Source: Hyphomicrobium sp.
GTDB lineage: Bacteria; Pseudomonadota; Alphaproteobacteria; Rhizobiales; Hyphomicrobiaceae
DNA: 64,000 nucleotides
Direction: 5' to 3'
Assembly: GCA_017512425.1 (NCBI GenBank)
Contig: JAFWGI010000012.1
Span: forward strand, 124,001 to 188,000
Below, in pieces: positions 7,999 to 18,221 of this stretch (position 1 is the first letter of the stretch; each line of letters begins with the position of its first letter). The notes under the pieces are model-generated. The model saw nothing but the letters and a program-made list of their open reading frames with translations. It was not told where the DNA came from and searched no databases. Position numbers and translations under genes: made by a program.

Positions 7999-8778
7999 AT
8001 GACAATCACGAATGGGGCGAACCACCAATCGGTAGAAGATCTGCTGTCTTCAATTCGCACGTCGATCTCCGATGAGCCCGGCTTGATGAGGCCCGGTCCA
8101 TCGAGCCCGATGCCGCTGCACGCGCGGCGTGAGGGCGCGCTTGGCGACGACAACGCCGAGTTTGAACTGCCGGCAATTTTTAAGCCGAACCATCATCAAA
8201 CGCAGACCGAAAAACCCAGCAACCTGTTTGGCCGATTGAGTGATGCTATGAAATCAGCTTCCGAACCCGATCGCTCGCGTACCGTCATTCGTTTCGAACC
8301 GGCCAATGGCCGGATGATCGAACCGCCAGCACCTCTTGCTGCAGTCCAGACTGCCGCCCAACAGCACATGGCGCAGCCAACGCGTAGCGAGCCACCCGCG
8401 GACGTGCCGCAGCGGACAAATCCGGACAATCTGCCGGTACGCCGCGAGATGCCGTCGTTTTTCGACACGCGGCTCAATCGTCTCGGTGAAATGACGCGGC
8501 AGGCGAACACGCCGAAGCCGGTCGAGCCGCCAGCACCGCTCGCGCAGGCGCCGCAACCGCCGCCGCTGCGCCATCCGATGCAGCAGGGCGATGCTCCGGC
8601 AGCGTCAGCAGGCGGAATGGAAGATGCGGCCGCGCAATTGCTGCGTCCGATCCTCAAGCAATGGCTGACGGAAAACATGCCGAAGATCGTCGAAAAGGCT
8701 TTGCGCAGCGAAGCCGCAGAGGATTATCCGCCGCAAGACAACGGTCCGCATGGCCGCAAGCCAGGGACGTTGCGGTAA
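7999..8778 (+). CDS. PopZ-like protein, second and shorter copy (DUF2497 family)
   Basis: This 259-residue protein repeats the architecture of the gene before it. It has an N-terminal helix (NHQSVEDLLSSIRTSISDEPG), a proline-rich linker of about 170 residues, and a C-terminal module (DAAAQLLRPILKQWLTENMPKIVEKALRSEAAED). The C-terminal module is strongly conserved with its neighbour, while the N-terminal helix has diverged (SVEDLL for SMEDIL). The ATG at 7999 follows AGAGGAAG and is preferred over an in-frame start at 7843. Shared C-terminal assembly helices suggest it could co-assemble with the longer protein; this is inference. The gene ends 120 bases before valS. Confidence 0.85.
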   Translation: MTITNGANHQSVEDLLSSIRTSISDEPGLMRPGPSSPMPLHARREGALGDDNAEFELPAIFKPNHHQTQTEKPSNLFGRLSDAMKSASEPDRSRTVIRFEPANGRMIEPPAPLAAVQTAAQQHMAQPTRSEPPADVPQRTNPDNLPVRREMPSFFDTRLNRLGEMTRQANTPKPVEPPAPLAQAPQPPPLRHPMQQGDAPAASAGGMEDAAAQLLRPILKQWLTENMPKIVEKALRSEAAEDYPPQDNGPHGRKPGTLR

Positions 8779-8798
8779 CGCACGTTAGTACCACGTGT

Positions 8799-8817
8799 CT
8801 GCCCGGCTCGCGGGCAG
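8799..8817 (+). terminator. stem-loop between the popZ paralogue and valS
   Basis: CTGCCCG at 8799-8805 pairs with CGGGCAG at 8811-8817 around a five-base loop. There is no T-run, so termination here is only a possibility. Confidence 0.3.
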
Positions 8818-8898
8818 GTTGACAGCTGGGGAATGGGGGCCGTACGACCGGTTGCAAAATCGGTTATAGGCGAACCCCCACCCCCATGCTTCTACACC

Positions 8899-11667
8899 AT
8901 GCTTGAAAAGACTTTTCAGCCGGCCGACATCGAGCCGCGCATCAATGCCGAATGGGAAAAGGCCGAAGCCTTCAAGGCCGGCCGCGCCGCCTCGGGCGGC
9001 AAGAACGCGCCCTACGCGATCGTCATACCGCCGCCCAACGTGACCGGCTCGCTCCATATGGGGCACGCGCTCAACAACACGCTGCAAGATGTTCTCGTGC
9101 GCTTCGAGCGCATGCGCGGTCGCGACGTGCTCTGGCAGCCGGGCACGGATCACGCCGGCATCGCGACGCAGATGGTCGTTGAACGCCAGCTGGCGACGAA
9201 CAAGGAGCCGGGCCGCCGCGATCTTGGCCGCGACAAGTTTCTTGAAAAGATTTGGGAGTGGAAAGCCGAAAGCGGCGGCACGATCGTCAATCAGCTGAAA
9301 CGTCTCGGCGCGTCGTGCGACTGGTCGCGCGAGCGCTTCACGATGGACGAAGGTCTGTCGAAGGCCGTCGTCAAGGTTTTCGTCGAGCTTTACAACGCAG
9401 GGCTGATCTACAAGGACAAGCGTCTCGTCAACTGGGACCCGGAATTTCAAACCGCGATTTCCGATCTTGAGGTCGTGCAGATGGAAAAGCGCGGCACGTT
9501 TACGTGGACCGCGGGCGATCCTGAAAAGCCGTTCGACGAGGCAGCGCTTGGCAAAGCGCTGGCCAAGGACCCGAGCGGGCAGATGTATCACTTCCGCTAT
9601 CCGCTGACGAAGAAGATCGCCGGATACGACAAGGACTATATCGTCGTCGCAACAACGCGGCCTGAGACGATGCTCGGCGACAGCGGCATTGCCGTGCATC
9701 CCGAGGATGACCGCTATGCGGCATTGATCAAGGCGAAAGCGACCGTCAAGCTGCCGATCGTCGGTCGCGAGATTCCGATCGTCGCGGATGAGTATTCAGA
9801 TCCCGAGAAGGGCACCGGCGCCGTCAAGATCACGCCCGCGCACGACTTCAACGACTTTGACGTCGGCAAGCGGCATGATCTCGCGCAGATCAACGTGCTC
9901 GACGCATTCGGCAAAATCACTGGTGACGTACCCGCGAGCTATCAGGCACTCGACCGCTTCGAAGCGCGCAAGAAGATTGTAGCCGAATTCAACGCGCTGG
10001 GTCTTCTCGAAAAGATCGAGCCGACGACGCATACCGTTCCGCACGGCGACCGCTCAGGCGTCGTCATCGAGCCGTGGCTGACCGATCAGTGGTACGTCAA
10101 CGCCGCCGAGATGGCGAAGCCTGCCATCGCAGCGGTTGATGCGGGCGAGACTGAATTCATTCCGGCCAACTGGAAAAAAACCTACGACGAGTGGATGCAC
10201 AACATCCAGCCGTGGTGCATTTCGCGCCAGCTCTGGTGGGGCCATCAAATTCCGGCGTGGTATGGTCCCGATGGCAAATACTTTGTCGCGCACGACGAAG
10301 CCACGGCCACCGCACTCGCCAAGGCGCACTACAAAGACGACGTTGCGCTCACACGTGACGAAGACGTCCTGGACACTTGGTTCAGTAGCGCGCTTTGGCC
10401 GTTCTCGACGATGGGCTGGCCCAACGACACCGACGAACTCAAGAAATACTACCCGACGTCCGTCCTCGTTACCGGCTTCGACATCATCTTCTTCTGGGTC
10501 GCCCGCATGATGATGATGGGCCTGCACTTCATGAAGGATGTGCCGTTCAAGCACGTCTACATCCATGCCCTCGTCCGCGACGAGAAGGGGCAGAAGATGT
10601 CGAAGTCCAAGGGCAACGTCATGGACCCCTTGGTGCTGATCGATGAGTTCGGTGCGGACGCACTGCGCTTTACGCTGGCCGCGATGGCCGCCCAAGGCCG
10701 CGACATCAAACTCGCGAAATCGCGCGTCGAAGGCTATCGCAACTTCGCGACCAAGCTCTGGAACGCCTCGCGCTTTGCCGAAATGAATGAGTGCGTGCGT
10801 CAGCGCGACTTCGATCCGCGAACCGTCAAGCAGACGATAAACAAATGGATCGTCGGCGAAACCGAACTCGCCGCGAAGGAAGTCACGGCGTCGCTCGAAG
10901 CTTACAAGTTCAACGACGCTGCGAACGCTGCTTATGAATTTGTCTGGGGTCAGTTCTGCGACTGGTATGTCGAGCTGATTAAACCGCTGCTCGCAGGTGA
11001 CGACGAAGCTGCGAAAGAAGAAACCCGCGCCTGCACGGCCTGGGTGCTCGATCAGATTCTGAAGATTCTGCACCCGTTCATGCCGTTCATCACGGAAGAG
11101 CTGTGGGCGCACATGGTCGAACACGGCGTCGCGCGCAATTCGATCCTCTGCCTCAGCGAATGGCCGCGTCTCGACGGTCTCGTCGATCAAACGGCTGTCG
11201 ATGAAATCAACTGGATCGTCCGGCTCGTGTCGGAAATCCGTTCTGTGCGCACCGAGATGAGCGTCCCGGCGGGCGCCAAAATTCCGCTCGTGCTCGTCGG
11301 CGCGGAAGCGGGCTTGCGCGAGCGGGCACATCGCAACGACGATACGATCAAGCGCTTGGCGCGTCTCAGCGAGATCACGTTCGAGGCGACGGCACCGAAG
11401 GCCGCTGCCCTGATCGTGACCGGCGAGACGACGGCGGCATTGCCGCTGACCGGCATCATCGATATGGGGGCCGAGAAAAAGCGCCTGACAAAGTCGATCG
11501 AAGCCGCGCAAGGCGACCTCGCAAAAATGGACGCCAAGCTTTCCAACCCGTCGTTCATAGAGCGGGCCAAGGAAGAGGCGATCACCGAGGCGAAGGACCG
11601 AAAGGCGGAACTCGAAGCCGAAATCAAGCGCTTCTCGGCGGCTCTCAGCCGTCTCGGCGACGCCTGA
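8899..11667 (+). CDS. valS: valyl-tRNA synthetase
   Basis: The 922-residue protein charges tRNA-Val with valine in the cytoplasm. It shows the class I synthetase signature HMGHALN, the KMSKSKGN loop, and the ValS-type editing domain between them (TTRPETMLGDSGIAVHPEDDRY). It ends with the C-terminal coiled coil typical of ValS (EKKRLTKSIEAAQGDLAKMDAKLSNPSFIERAKEEA). Length matches the family. I prefer the ATG at 8899 because the homologous region begins there (MLEKTFQPADIEPRI); an in-frame start at 8833 would add an unusual proline-rich extension. Confidence 0.98.
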   Translation: MLEKTFQPADIEPRINAEWEKAEAFKAGRAASGGKNAPYAIVIPPPNVTGSLHMGHALNNTLQDVLVRFERMRGRDVLWQPGTDHAGIATQMVVERQLATNKEPGRRDLGRDKFLEKIWEWKAESGGTIVNQLKRLGASCDWSRERFTMDEGLSKAVVKVFVELYNAGLIYKDKRLVNWDPEFQTAISDLEVVQMEKRGTFTWTAGDPEKPFDEAALGKALAKDPSGQMYHFRYPLTKKIAGYDKDYIVVATTRPETMLGDSGIAVHPEDDRYAALIKAKATVKLPIVGREIPIVADEYSDPEKGTGAVKITPAHDFNDFDVGKRHDLAQINVLDAFGKITGDVPASYQALDRFEARKKIVAEFNALGLLEKIEPTTHTVPHGDRSGVVIEPWLTDQWYVNAAEMAKPAIAAVDAGETEFIPANWKKTYDEWMHNIQPWCISRQLWWGHQIPAWYGPDGKYFVAHDEATATALAKAHYKDDVALTRDEDVLDTWFSSALWPFSTMGWPNDTDELKKYYPTSVLVTGFDIIFFWVARMMMMGLHFMKDVPFKHVYIHALVRDEKGQKMSKSKGNVMDPLVLIDEFGADALRFTLAAMAAQGRDIKLAKSRVEGYRNFATKLWNASRFAEMNECVRQRDFDPRTVKQTINKWIVGETELAAKEVTASLEAYKFNDAANAAYEFVWGQFCDWYVELIKPLLAGDDEAAKEETRACTAWVLDQILKILHPFMPFITEELWAHMVEHGVARNSILCLSEWPRLDGLVDQTAVDEINWIVRLVSEIRSVRTEMSVPAGAKIPLVLVGAEAGLRERAHRNDDTIKRLARLSEITFEATAPKAAALIVTGETTAALPLTGIIDMGAEKKRLTKSIEAAQGDLAKMDAKLSNPSFIERAKEEAITEAKDRKAELEAEIKRFSAALSRLGDA

Positions 11668-11830
11668 CCCTGGCTTTGGGCGGCGCAGCACGCGAACGTG
11701 TGTGGCGCGCGGGCCGTGTTCAGCAAGAATAGCGCGTCTCCCCCTTTGACAGCCGGACGCGTCTCGGAGACGATCCGGGCGCCGCTGCGGTTTTTGGCAG
11801 CGACGCGCCGTTGCGCGAGTGGGGGGGTAT

Positions 11831-12568
11831 ATGTTGCGTTCGATGTTGCGTGCCGCGATTGCGGCGTCGTGTGTGTTTGCCGTACTGCCATCGCCGGCCG
11901 CGCGTGCCGCCGATCAGGCGGCGGAAATTCTGCTCAATCAATATTCGATCTATCGGGCCTCGCCAGCCGCCAGCTATTTCACGCCTGGCTCATTGATCAT
12001 GGGCTGGAGTTATAAAGGTGTACTGCGACTCGAAATGGTTTGCCGCAACAAAGTCGATGTCGACAACGATCCGGTCCTTCTCAAAGCGCCGCTGCAGCAA
12101 GGCGATTTCTCAGGAACGTCAGGCTGGCAGTTCAGCATCGGCGCGACGGCCGTCGACGTCTTGAACGCAACCTTCGGCGGCAACTTCGTCAAGAACGTCG
12201 TCATGAAAATCGAAAACCCGGTCGTCTACGAATATTCCGCCGAAGACTTGCGCGACATTCGGGAGCAGATGCTAAAGCGTCCGGGTTGTGCGGCCGAGGT
12301 GCGCAACAAGCGCTACCGTATCCGCGAGCACAACGGTAGCACGGCCGGCCTGTTCCAGAACCAGCGCTTTGCGCTCGGAACGGTCAGCTATGAACTCGAC
12401 TTCAATAAGGACAATCCGAAAGCGCTGACAGCAGACGTGCAGGCAACGATTACCAAATCGTTCCAGGCGAAGTTCGGTCTGACCTACTTGAAGGCGTCGC
12501 AATCGAAGCTGACGGGCAACAATGTCGTGATCGGCGTCTATCCGATCTGGCGAAACATGTGGAACTGA
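11831..12568 (+). CDS. secreted protein of unknown function
   Basis: This 245-residue protein starts with a clear signal peptide (LRAAIAASCVFAVLPSPAARA), so it is probably periplasmic or at the outer membrane. The mature part begins DQAAEILLNQYSIYRASPAASYFTPG and has two cysteines, in EMVCRNKV and KRPGCAAEV. Polar and hydrophobic stretches alternate, suggesting beta structure. I do not recognise the family. The ATG at 11831 follows a run of seven G. A GTG at 11819 is the only other in-frame start nearby. It lies alone between valS and a leftward gene group, so context gives no clue to its role. Confidence 0.75.
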   Translation: MLRSMLRAAIAASCVFAVLPSPAARAADQAAEILLNQYSIYRASPAASYFTPGSLIMGWSYKGVLRLEMVCRNKVDVDNDPVLLKAPLQQGDFSGTSGWQFSIGATAVDVLNATFGGNFVKNVVMKIENPVVYEYSAEDLRDIREQMLKRPGCAAEVRNKRYRIREHNGSTAGLFQNQRFALGTVSYELDFNKDNPKALTADVQATITKSFQAKFGLTYLKASQSKLTGNNVVIGVYPIWRNMWN

Positions 12569-12583
12569 GTAGCCGCTAAGGCA

Positions 12584-13291
12584 TCAGCGAGCGGCCGCCT
12601 TGGCGCGATCCCAGAAACTCGGACGCGGCGCAGTCGCCGCCTCGGCACGCGAAATGAAGCCGGTGCTCCAGCCCGTACCGCGCGGCGCACGCTCCTGGCC
12701 CATCAAGCGCACCGGCTCTGTAGCCGCCGTCGTCAGCATCTTAATGCGCAGCTCTCTGAGCATCCAGCCGCTGCCGGTCAGATTGAGCTTGGCGAGGTAG
12801 ATGCGGTTCGGCTCGTGCTTGTCGGCCATATCGACTTCGAACGTCGTGAAGCTCGTAAACTCCGCGCGCTTGACGCGTGCCCAGAACCGCTTCATGCGCT
12901 CCACAACAGGAAGTGCCGCGAGCTCGTCGGTTGCTCCAGTGTAGTCGCGATAGGCTTTGCGCATGGCGAAGAGCTGCGGCAAACCCTCGGGTGTCAGGTA
13001 GCCATCAATGGCGGAGTTGACTGCGCTTTGTCCCCAATACGCTTTGAAACGCTGCCATAGACCAGGTTTCGTGACCGGCTGCTGACTGGGATCGGGGAGA
13101 TCGAGCGCGATTTGACTGAGCGTCGGTTTCAAAGTCTCGCGCACGCTTGGCCAGTCGATGGCGCGTTCGAGGTAGGCGCTGTCACCGTTGCGCGCCGCTT
13201 CCCGGATCGACCACGCCGCGATCAACGGCGCGGCGATGTAACCGGCGACGGCAAATCCAAGAAGCGTAAATTTCAGAAGCAAACGTTTCAT
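12584..13291 (-). CDS. DUF2939 domain protein
   Basis: This 235-residue protein has one N-terminal membrane anchor or uncleaved signal (LLLKFTLLGFAVAGYIAAPLIAAWSI). The conserved opening of DUF2939 proteins follows: IREAARNGDSAYLERAIDWPSVRETLK. The rest is a predicted periplasmic domain ending in a positively charged tail. No function is established for the family. I used the ATG at 13291 (MKRLLLKF); an in-frame TTG five codons upstream is less likely. It is on the same strand as the M48 protease and DUF898 genes but separated from them by 180 bases. Confidence 0.8.
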   Translation of the reverse strand: MKRLLLKFTLLGFAVAGYIAAPLIAAWSIREAARNGDSAYLERAIDWPSVRETLKPTLSQIALDLPDPSQQPVTKPGLWQRFKAYWGQSAVNSAIDGYLTPEGLPQLFAMRKAYRDYTGATDELAALPVVERMKRFWARVKRAEFTSFTTFEVDMADKHEPNRIYLAKLNLTGSGWMLRELRIKMLTTAATEPVRLMGQERAPRGTGWSTGFISRAEAATAPRPSFWDRAKAAAR

Positions 13292-13471
13292 GCGTATCCC
13301 GAACAAGGCAGCGCTTGATTAAATACAGCGCGGAGCGGTTACAGCAATATCCAGCAAAAGGAGATAACCACGCAATTCCGGCGAACGTCTGGCGATTTGC
13401 GGCGCAAGTTTGGCAACTCACATTTGGGAAGAGGCAACACTTTCCGCAAGCAGCGACAAAGCAACGGGCCG

Positions 13472-14629
13472 TTAGAGTTCTGTCTGTTTTGCGTTCTCGT
13501 CCGGTTTTGGCGGCTGCGCAGTCCTAGAGCAAATGCCTTTGAGGTCTTGCCAGCGTTGCGCGTCGAGTGCTGGTGTCGCTAAATAATCGGCTTGCTCGCG
13601 GACGAGCTTTTCGCGTTCGGCCGTCGGTGGGTGCGTGCGCAGAAGATTGTATTGCTTTAGCGTCTTTCCGAATTTGTCTTCGTCTTCGATCGTTTGCACG
13701 CGCTTAAAGAAATCGCCGAGGCCGCGATTGGCGATTGCGGCTTGTTTCAATAGCCGCAAAGCCTGGATATCGGCTTCGTGCTCGGCCGTGCGCGTGTAGC
13801 CGATCTGCGCGAGAAGGAGCCCCATGTTAGCGAGCGCGCCGCCCGACCCGCCCATCATCAACTCTACGGCGGCGGCAAGCCCGATAGCACGGATGATCCC
13901 GGTTTCGGGATGCAGTTCGATGCCGTGGCCCATTTCGTGCGCCAGGACGCCGGCAACTTCGTCTGCGCTGCCTGCTTTTTCGATCAAGCCCTTGGTCATG
14001 ATGATCTGCCCGCCGGGCACGGCGAACGCATTGAGTAGCGGCCAATCGTAGACGGCAACCTTGAAAGGCGTGTCCATGCCCGCAGCCTTCGACAGCCTGA
14101 GCGACAGCGCGTTGAGCGACTGCACGCCATCGTCTGCGACGCAGAGCTTGTAACCGTCCGTCATCGATGCAACGGCGCTCTCGCCAAGGCGTTCGCGCCA
14201 CGTTTGCGGCAGCGTACTCGCGAGCGACCGGATCGGGCTCCAACCGGCCGCGTAGACAGCCGCTATCAATCCGACGGCTGCTGCCGCGCCATAGACCCAG
14301 GGGCGCGCACTGCGCCAGCGTTCAGCGCCCGCCGTCAGATGTGGCGCGGATTTGCGCAGCGCCCTGGCAAATTCGGAATTTGGAACGAACAACGATGCGC
14401 CGGGCTGCGCGGTCGAATTGAGCAACACGTCGATCGCGTGGGTGCGTAACGGTTCGCCAGCACTCAGCGACGCGTAGGGCCACGTTACAACGCGGGCCGA
14501 ATTTGCCTCGCGAATTTCGACGCCGGTCAATCCCAACTTGACGCTTGTGTCGCGCGCCGCCGCCGATTTGCCGTCGCTGAAGCGCGCGTAGGTTTCACCG
14601 GACGGGAGAGATGTCGCGTTAGAAGGCAT
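13472..14629 (-). CDS. M48-family metalloprotease, membrane anchored
   Basis: This 385-residue protein carries the zinc protease motif HEMGH at residues 231-235. The third ligand is probably in EHEAD at 283-287, as in the HtpX/Ste24/M48 group. A membrane segment lies at about 112-130, and an N-terminal domain of about 100 residues before it is probably cytoplasmic. The ATG overlaps the last 11 bases of the DUF898 membrane protein gene, so the two are translationally coupled and probably act together. That arrangement recurs in proteobacteria. M48 enzymes degrade membrane or periplasmic proteins; the target here is unknown. Confidence 0.9.
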   Translation of the reverse strand: MPSNATSLPSGETYARFSDGKSAAARDTSVKLGLTGVEIREANSARVVTWPYASLSAGEPLRTHAIDVLLNSTAQPGASLFVPNSEFARALRKSAPHLTAGAERWRSARPWVYGAAAAVGLIAAVYAAGWSPIRSLASTLPQTWRERLGESAVASMTDGYKLCVADDGVQSLNALSLRLSKAAGMDTPFKVAVYDWPLLNAFAVPGGQIIMTKGLIEKAGSADEVAGVLAHEMGHGIELHPETGIIRAIGLAAAVELMMGGSGGALANMGLLLAQIGYTRTAEHEADIQALRLLKQAAIANRGLGDFFKRVQTIEDEDKFGKTLKQYNLLRTHPPTAEREKLVREQADYLATPALDAQRWQDLKGICSRTAQPPKPDENAKQTEL

Positions 14630-15941
14630 CGATGTCAAACACCTGCGCCAGACCTTCGCCGCGCTTCGGCATCTGGCTTTGACTCTGCATTACCACGCCG
14701 AGATTGACGAGGCCATCGAGCTTCAGCCGCTGCAAAAGATACCGCGCGCCGCGGTATTGAGTGATCGTTGCCGCAAGGGTCGTCATGATGATCAGGGGCG
14801 GCACCGCGAGAACAATCGCCAGCATATTGGCAGCGCCGGATTGGAAAGCTTGCGGTGACGGTAGCCCGCCCGCCACGTACATCAGCGCGCCGGCGAATGC
14901 CACGCCCGCAACCAATCCGAGCAATGAAATGACCCAGTTCGATAAGACGAGCCACATCAGGCTGCTGCCCGTTGCATCGGCCCGGAACGTTGCGCCTTCA
15001 AAGTGCGTGCTGCGCGCAAAGTGGTTGATCTGCATCGCGCGATACCATGCCGTCACAACGGCGCTGGCGATGATTGCCGCAAGCCATATGCCGGCGATCG
15101 GAAGAAGTTCCATCGGGTCCGGGGGAATGCGCGCGACCTGCTTCTCATAAAGGCCTGATCGAATGACATAGCTTGCTGTAGCGGCGATCGCGGCAGCAAA
15201 AATCACGGCGTTGCCAACCCAGGCAAATATGTAGCTCATGTAAAGCGGCCGCGCCGTTCCGGAGTACGTCAGCGGGCGATCACCAAAACGCATATCGCGC
15301 GTCAGCATGGCGCGTAAATAATTCGCGCGCCACGGCAGTACCCAGAGGATCGCCAGCAAGCCGGCTATCATGATCAGTCCGCCAACGGCAGGTCCGGTCA
15401 CGTATGCGAACACGCCGGCAAGACCGGCGATGACGGTAAACGGCGCGGCGAGCGTCCAGAAGTACGCCCAGCTATAGCGCCCAGGACTGCCGACCAAAGC
15501 GCCGCGAATGCCGCGCCATTCCGATCGGCTGAGCCGATAGCGCTGTGCCCGGTAGACGGCGTTGCCGACAAGCAGGAAGAACGCGAGATACAGCAAGCCC
15601 TGAAAAAGCGCGATCGCGCGCTGGTCACCGGCGGAAATCAAACTGATGGCAACACCGGCCAAAAGCACCGGCAGCACGACCACGCCGAACACGATCAAAA
15701 ATCCGAGCAGCAGTTCTTTGCCAGTGCCGGTGTACTTCAGCGGTTCGCCGTTGAGCCGCGTAGCGCCCCAAATTTTGCGGCGGACTTCGGTCTTGGCCCA
15801 AAATGAATAGAGGCCGAGCGTCAGGACTTTCAAAATGCCGTTGATGAAGCCGAGGCCTGCAACGCCGGCCGTGTCGCCTTTGAACGAGATGTCGACCGGC
15901 TCGCGCACAGCGGCAGCATCGTCCGTTATCAGCATCGACAT
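14619..15941 (-). CDS. DUF898 (YjgN-type) membrane protein
   Basis: The 440-residue protein begins with the family signature (FKGDTAGVAGLGFINGILKVLTLGLYSFWAKTEVRRKIW). It contains the repeated pattern RLNGEPLKYTGTGKELL and RPLTYSGTARPLYMSY, each followed by hydrophobic segments. I count about eight likely membrane spans in the inner membrane. The function of DUF898 proteins is unknown. Its stop overlaps the start of the M48 protease gene downstream, which suggests one operon and one complex. Translation probably starts at the ATG at 15941, preceded by GGGGGAATGGA. Confidence 0.88.
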   Translation of the reverse strand: MSMLITDDAAAVREPVDISFKGDTAGVAGLGFINGILKVLTLGLYSFWAKTEVRRKIWGATRLNGEPLKYTGTGKELLLGFLIVFGVVVLPVLLAGVAISLISAGDQRAIALFQGLLYLAFFLLVGNAVYRAQRYRLSRSEWRGIRGALVGSPGRYSWAYFWTLAAPFTVIAGLAGVFAYVTGPAVGGLIMIAGLLAILWVLPWRANYLRAMLTRDMRFGDRPLTYSGTARPLYMSYIFAWVGNAVIFAAAIAATASYVIRSGLYEKQVARIPPDPMELLPIAGIWLAAIIASAVVTAWYRAMQINHFARSTHFEGATFRADATGSSLMWLVLSNWVISLLGLVAGVAFAGALMYVAGGLPSPQAFQSGAANMLAIVLAVPPLIIMTTLAATITQYRGARYLLQRLKLDGLVNLGVVMQSQSQMPKRGEGLAQVFDIDAF

Positions 15942-16496
15942 TCCATTCCCCCAAAGTACGCGCCCTCAAGTACGCGTCGCGCGGCATCAGCGCACAATCC
16001 GTCCGATGCTATGCCGCGGACGTGTCACCGTCCTGTGAAAACGGACGCCGCCGCCAGCACAGGCACACGTGCCAAATAAATGAGTCGGCGTCGGTGACGT
16101 AGGATCGTTGAAAATTGCCCCGTCGGCGTCGCAATCAAGCCCTTCGAGGGCCGAAGTCCTGGGCGATTGTACGGACAGTGGAGCACCAGGCCTGAGTACG
16201 AGGCCGCGCTCGCGCAGCGGCTCGATGGCGGCACGTTTAACGATCATCTTGGGACATCTTTTCGGTCGTGGTTACGATGTTGCCGTTAAGCAACTCTTCG
16301 AGGCATGGATGCCACGATCGGGCCACAAAGACCGCGCACCTGGGAGATAAAGTGAGCGGGTGCTGATAGCTGACGATTTGGCTGGGTGTACACGTTGCCC
16401 TTGGCCGCGGCGGTCCGTCAGTTTGCAGCATCCATGCTCAGCATATCGGGTTTGTCGCTTGGCGCAAAAGTCGAGTTGACCAGGAACATAAAAACA
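15942..16496. other. 555-base region between divergent DUF898 and ilvD genes
   Basis: This is the longest stretch without a recognised gene. It must hold promoters for both flanking genes. An ORF on the minus strand (15987-16247) has no recognisable features and I do not support it. The ilvD frame stays open upstream through 16434 and 16386, so part of the right end could be coding if a farther start is used. I found only a small hairpin (GCCCT/AGGGC near 16138). Confidence 0.5.
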
Positions 16497-18221
16497 ATGG
16501 ACGCAAAGACGTTCGATAAATCGAAATTGCCGAGCCGTCACGTGACGCTCGGGCCATCCCGCGCGCCGCATCGCTCGTATTATTACGCGATGGGTATGAC
16601 GGAAGACGAAATCAACCGCCCATTCGTCGGTGTGGCGTCGTGCTGGAACGAAGCCGCGCCGTGCAACATTTCGCTGATGCGCCAAGCCCAGGTCGCCAAG
16701 GCCGGCGTCAAGGAAGCCGGTGGAACGCCGCGCGAGTTCTGCACGATCACCGTGACCGACGGCATCGCGATGGGCCACCAGGGCATGAAGTCGTCGCTCG
16801 TCAGCCGCGAAGTCATCGCTGATTCGATCGAGCTCACGATGCGTGGCCACTGCTACGACGCGCTGGTCGGCATCGCCGGATGCGACAAAAGTTTGCCTGG
16901 CATGATGATGGCGATGCTGCGCCTCAACGTGCCGAGCGTCTTCATGTATGGCGGATCTATTCTGCCGGGCCGTCACAAGGGCCGCGACGTCACTGTGCAA
17001 GACGTTTTCGAAGGCGTTGGCATGCACTCGGCCGGCAACATGTCGGACGAAGAGCTGCACGAACTCGAGTGCGGCGCCTGTCCGTCTGCCGGATCTTGCG
17101 GCGGTCAGTACACCGCCAATACGATGGCGTGCGTTTCAGAAGCGATCGGCCTTGCGTTGCCTGGTTCTGCTGGCGCACCGGCACCTTACGAAAGCCGCGA
17201 CGAGTATGCGCGTGTCAGCGGCAAGGCTGTGATGGCGCTCATCGCCAATCAATTGCGCCCGCGCGACATCTGCACGCGCAAAGCATTTGAGAACGCCGCT
17301 ATTGTGGTTGCCGCAACCGGCGGTTCGACCAACGGCGCGCTGCACTTACCAGCCATGGCGCATGAGTGTGGAATCGATTTCGACCTGTTCGACGTCGCCG
17401 AAATCTTCAAGAAGACGCCGTACATCGCCGACCTCAAACCGGGCGGCAAGTTCGTAGCCAAGGACGTGTTTGATATCGGCGGTGTACCGCAGATTTTGAA
17501 GGCACTGCTCGAAGGCGGCATTCTGCACGGCGACTGCATGACGGTCACCGGCAAGACCATGGCCGAGAACCTCGAGTCGGTGAAATTCAACACCGATCAG
17601 AAGATCATCTATCCGGTGTCGAACCCGATCACGCCGACGGGCGGCGTCGTGGGGCTTAAAGGCTCGCTCGCGCCCGATGGCGCGATCGTGAAGGTCGCGG
17701 GCTTGAAGAACCTCAAGTTCAGCGGTCCTGCGCGGTGTTTCGATTGCGAGGAAGAGGCCTTCGCCGCTGTCGAAGCGCGCAACTACAAAGAGGGCGACGT
17801 CATCGTCATCCGCTACGAGGGCCCGAAGGGTGGCCCGGGTATGCGCGAGATGCTCTCGACGACAGCCGCCATTTACGGCCAGGGCATGGGCGACAAGGTC
17901 GCGCTGATCACCGACGGACGCTTCTCTGGCGCGACGCGCGGCTTCTGCGTCGGCCACGTTGGCCCGGAAGCTGCCACCGGCGGTCCGATCGCGCTCATCA
18001 AAGATGGTGACCTCATCTCGCTCGACGCCATCGAGGGCACGATCGATCTCAACGTCGACGCGGCCGAACTCGAGCGTCGCCGGACGTCGTGGAAAATTCC
18101 GCCCAATATGTATCAGTCGGGCGCCATCAGAAAATTTGCGGACCAAGTGGGGCCAGCGCGTTATGGCGCCGTCACCCATGCGGGAGGAAAGGCGGAAGTT
18201 CACTGCTATGCGGATATCTAG
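16497..18221 (+). CDS. ilvD: dihydroxy-acid dehydratase
   Basis: This 574-residue enzyme of branched-chain amino acid synthesis dehydrates 2,3-dihydroxy acids to the 2-oxo acid precursors of valine, leucine and isoleucine. Iron-sulfur ligands fit the cysteines in [20 protein letters not shown] and PSAGSCGG. The family signatures [11 protein letters not shown] and [13 protein letters not shown] are present. The ATG at 16497 follows AGGAA and gives the usual N-terminus; an in-frame ATG at 16434 would add 21 residues. The stop overlaps the start of the next gene by 14 bases. No leader-peptide attenuator was evident upstream. Confidence 0.97.
   Translation: MDAKTFDKSKLPSRHVTLGPSRAPHRSYYYAMGMTEDEINRPFVGVASCWNEAAPCNISLMRQAQVAKAGVKEAGGTPREFCTITVTDGIAMGHQGMKSSLVSREVIADSIELTMRGHCYDALVGIAGCDKSLPGMMMAMLRLNVPSVFMYGGSILPGRHKGRDVTVQDVFEGVGMHSAGNMSDEELHELECGACPSAGSCGGQYTANTMACVSEAIGLALPGSAGAPAPYESRDEYARVSGKAVMALIANQLRPRDICTRKAFENAAIVVAATGGSTNGALHLPAMAHECGIDFDLFDVAEIFKKTPYIADLKPGGKFVAKDVFDIGGVPQILKALLEGGILHGDCMTVTGKTMAENLESVKFNTDQKIIYPVSNPITPTGGVVGLKGSLAPDGAIVKVAGLKNLKFSGPARCFDCEEEAFAAVEARNYKEGDVIVIRYEGPKGGPGMREMLSTTAAIYGQGMGDKVALITDGRFSGATRGFCVGHVGPEAATGGPIALIKDGDLISLDAIEGTIDLNVDAAELERRRTSWKIPPNMYQSGAIRKFADQVGPARYGAVTHAGGKAEVHCYADI

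Noticed and set aside
10054..11691. 545-residue open frame opposite valS
   Set aside because: No recognisable domain, and it is fully inside the valS shadow.
15987..16247. 86-residue minus-strand ORF in the gap before ilvD
   Set aside because: No ribosome-binding site, no known motif, and composition like noncoding GC-rich DNA.
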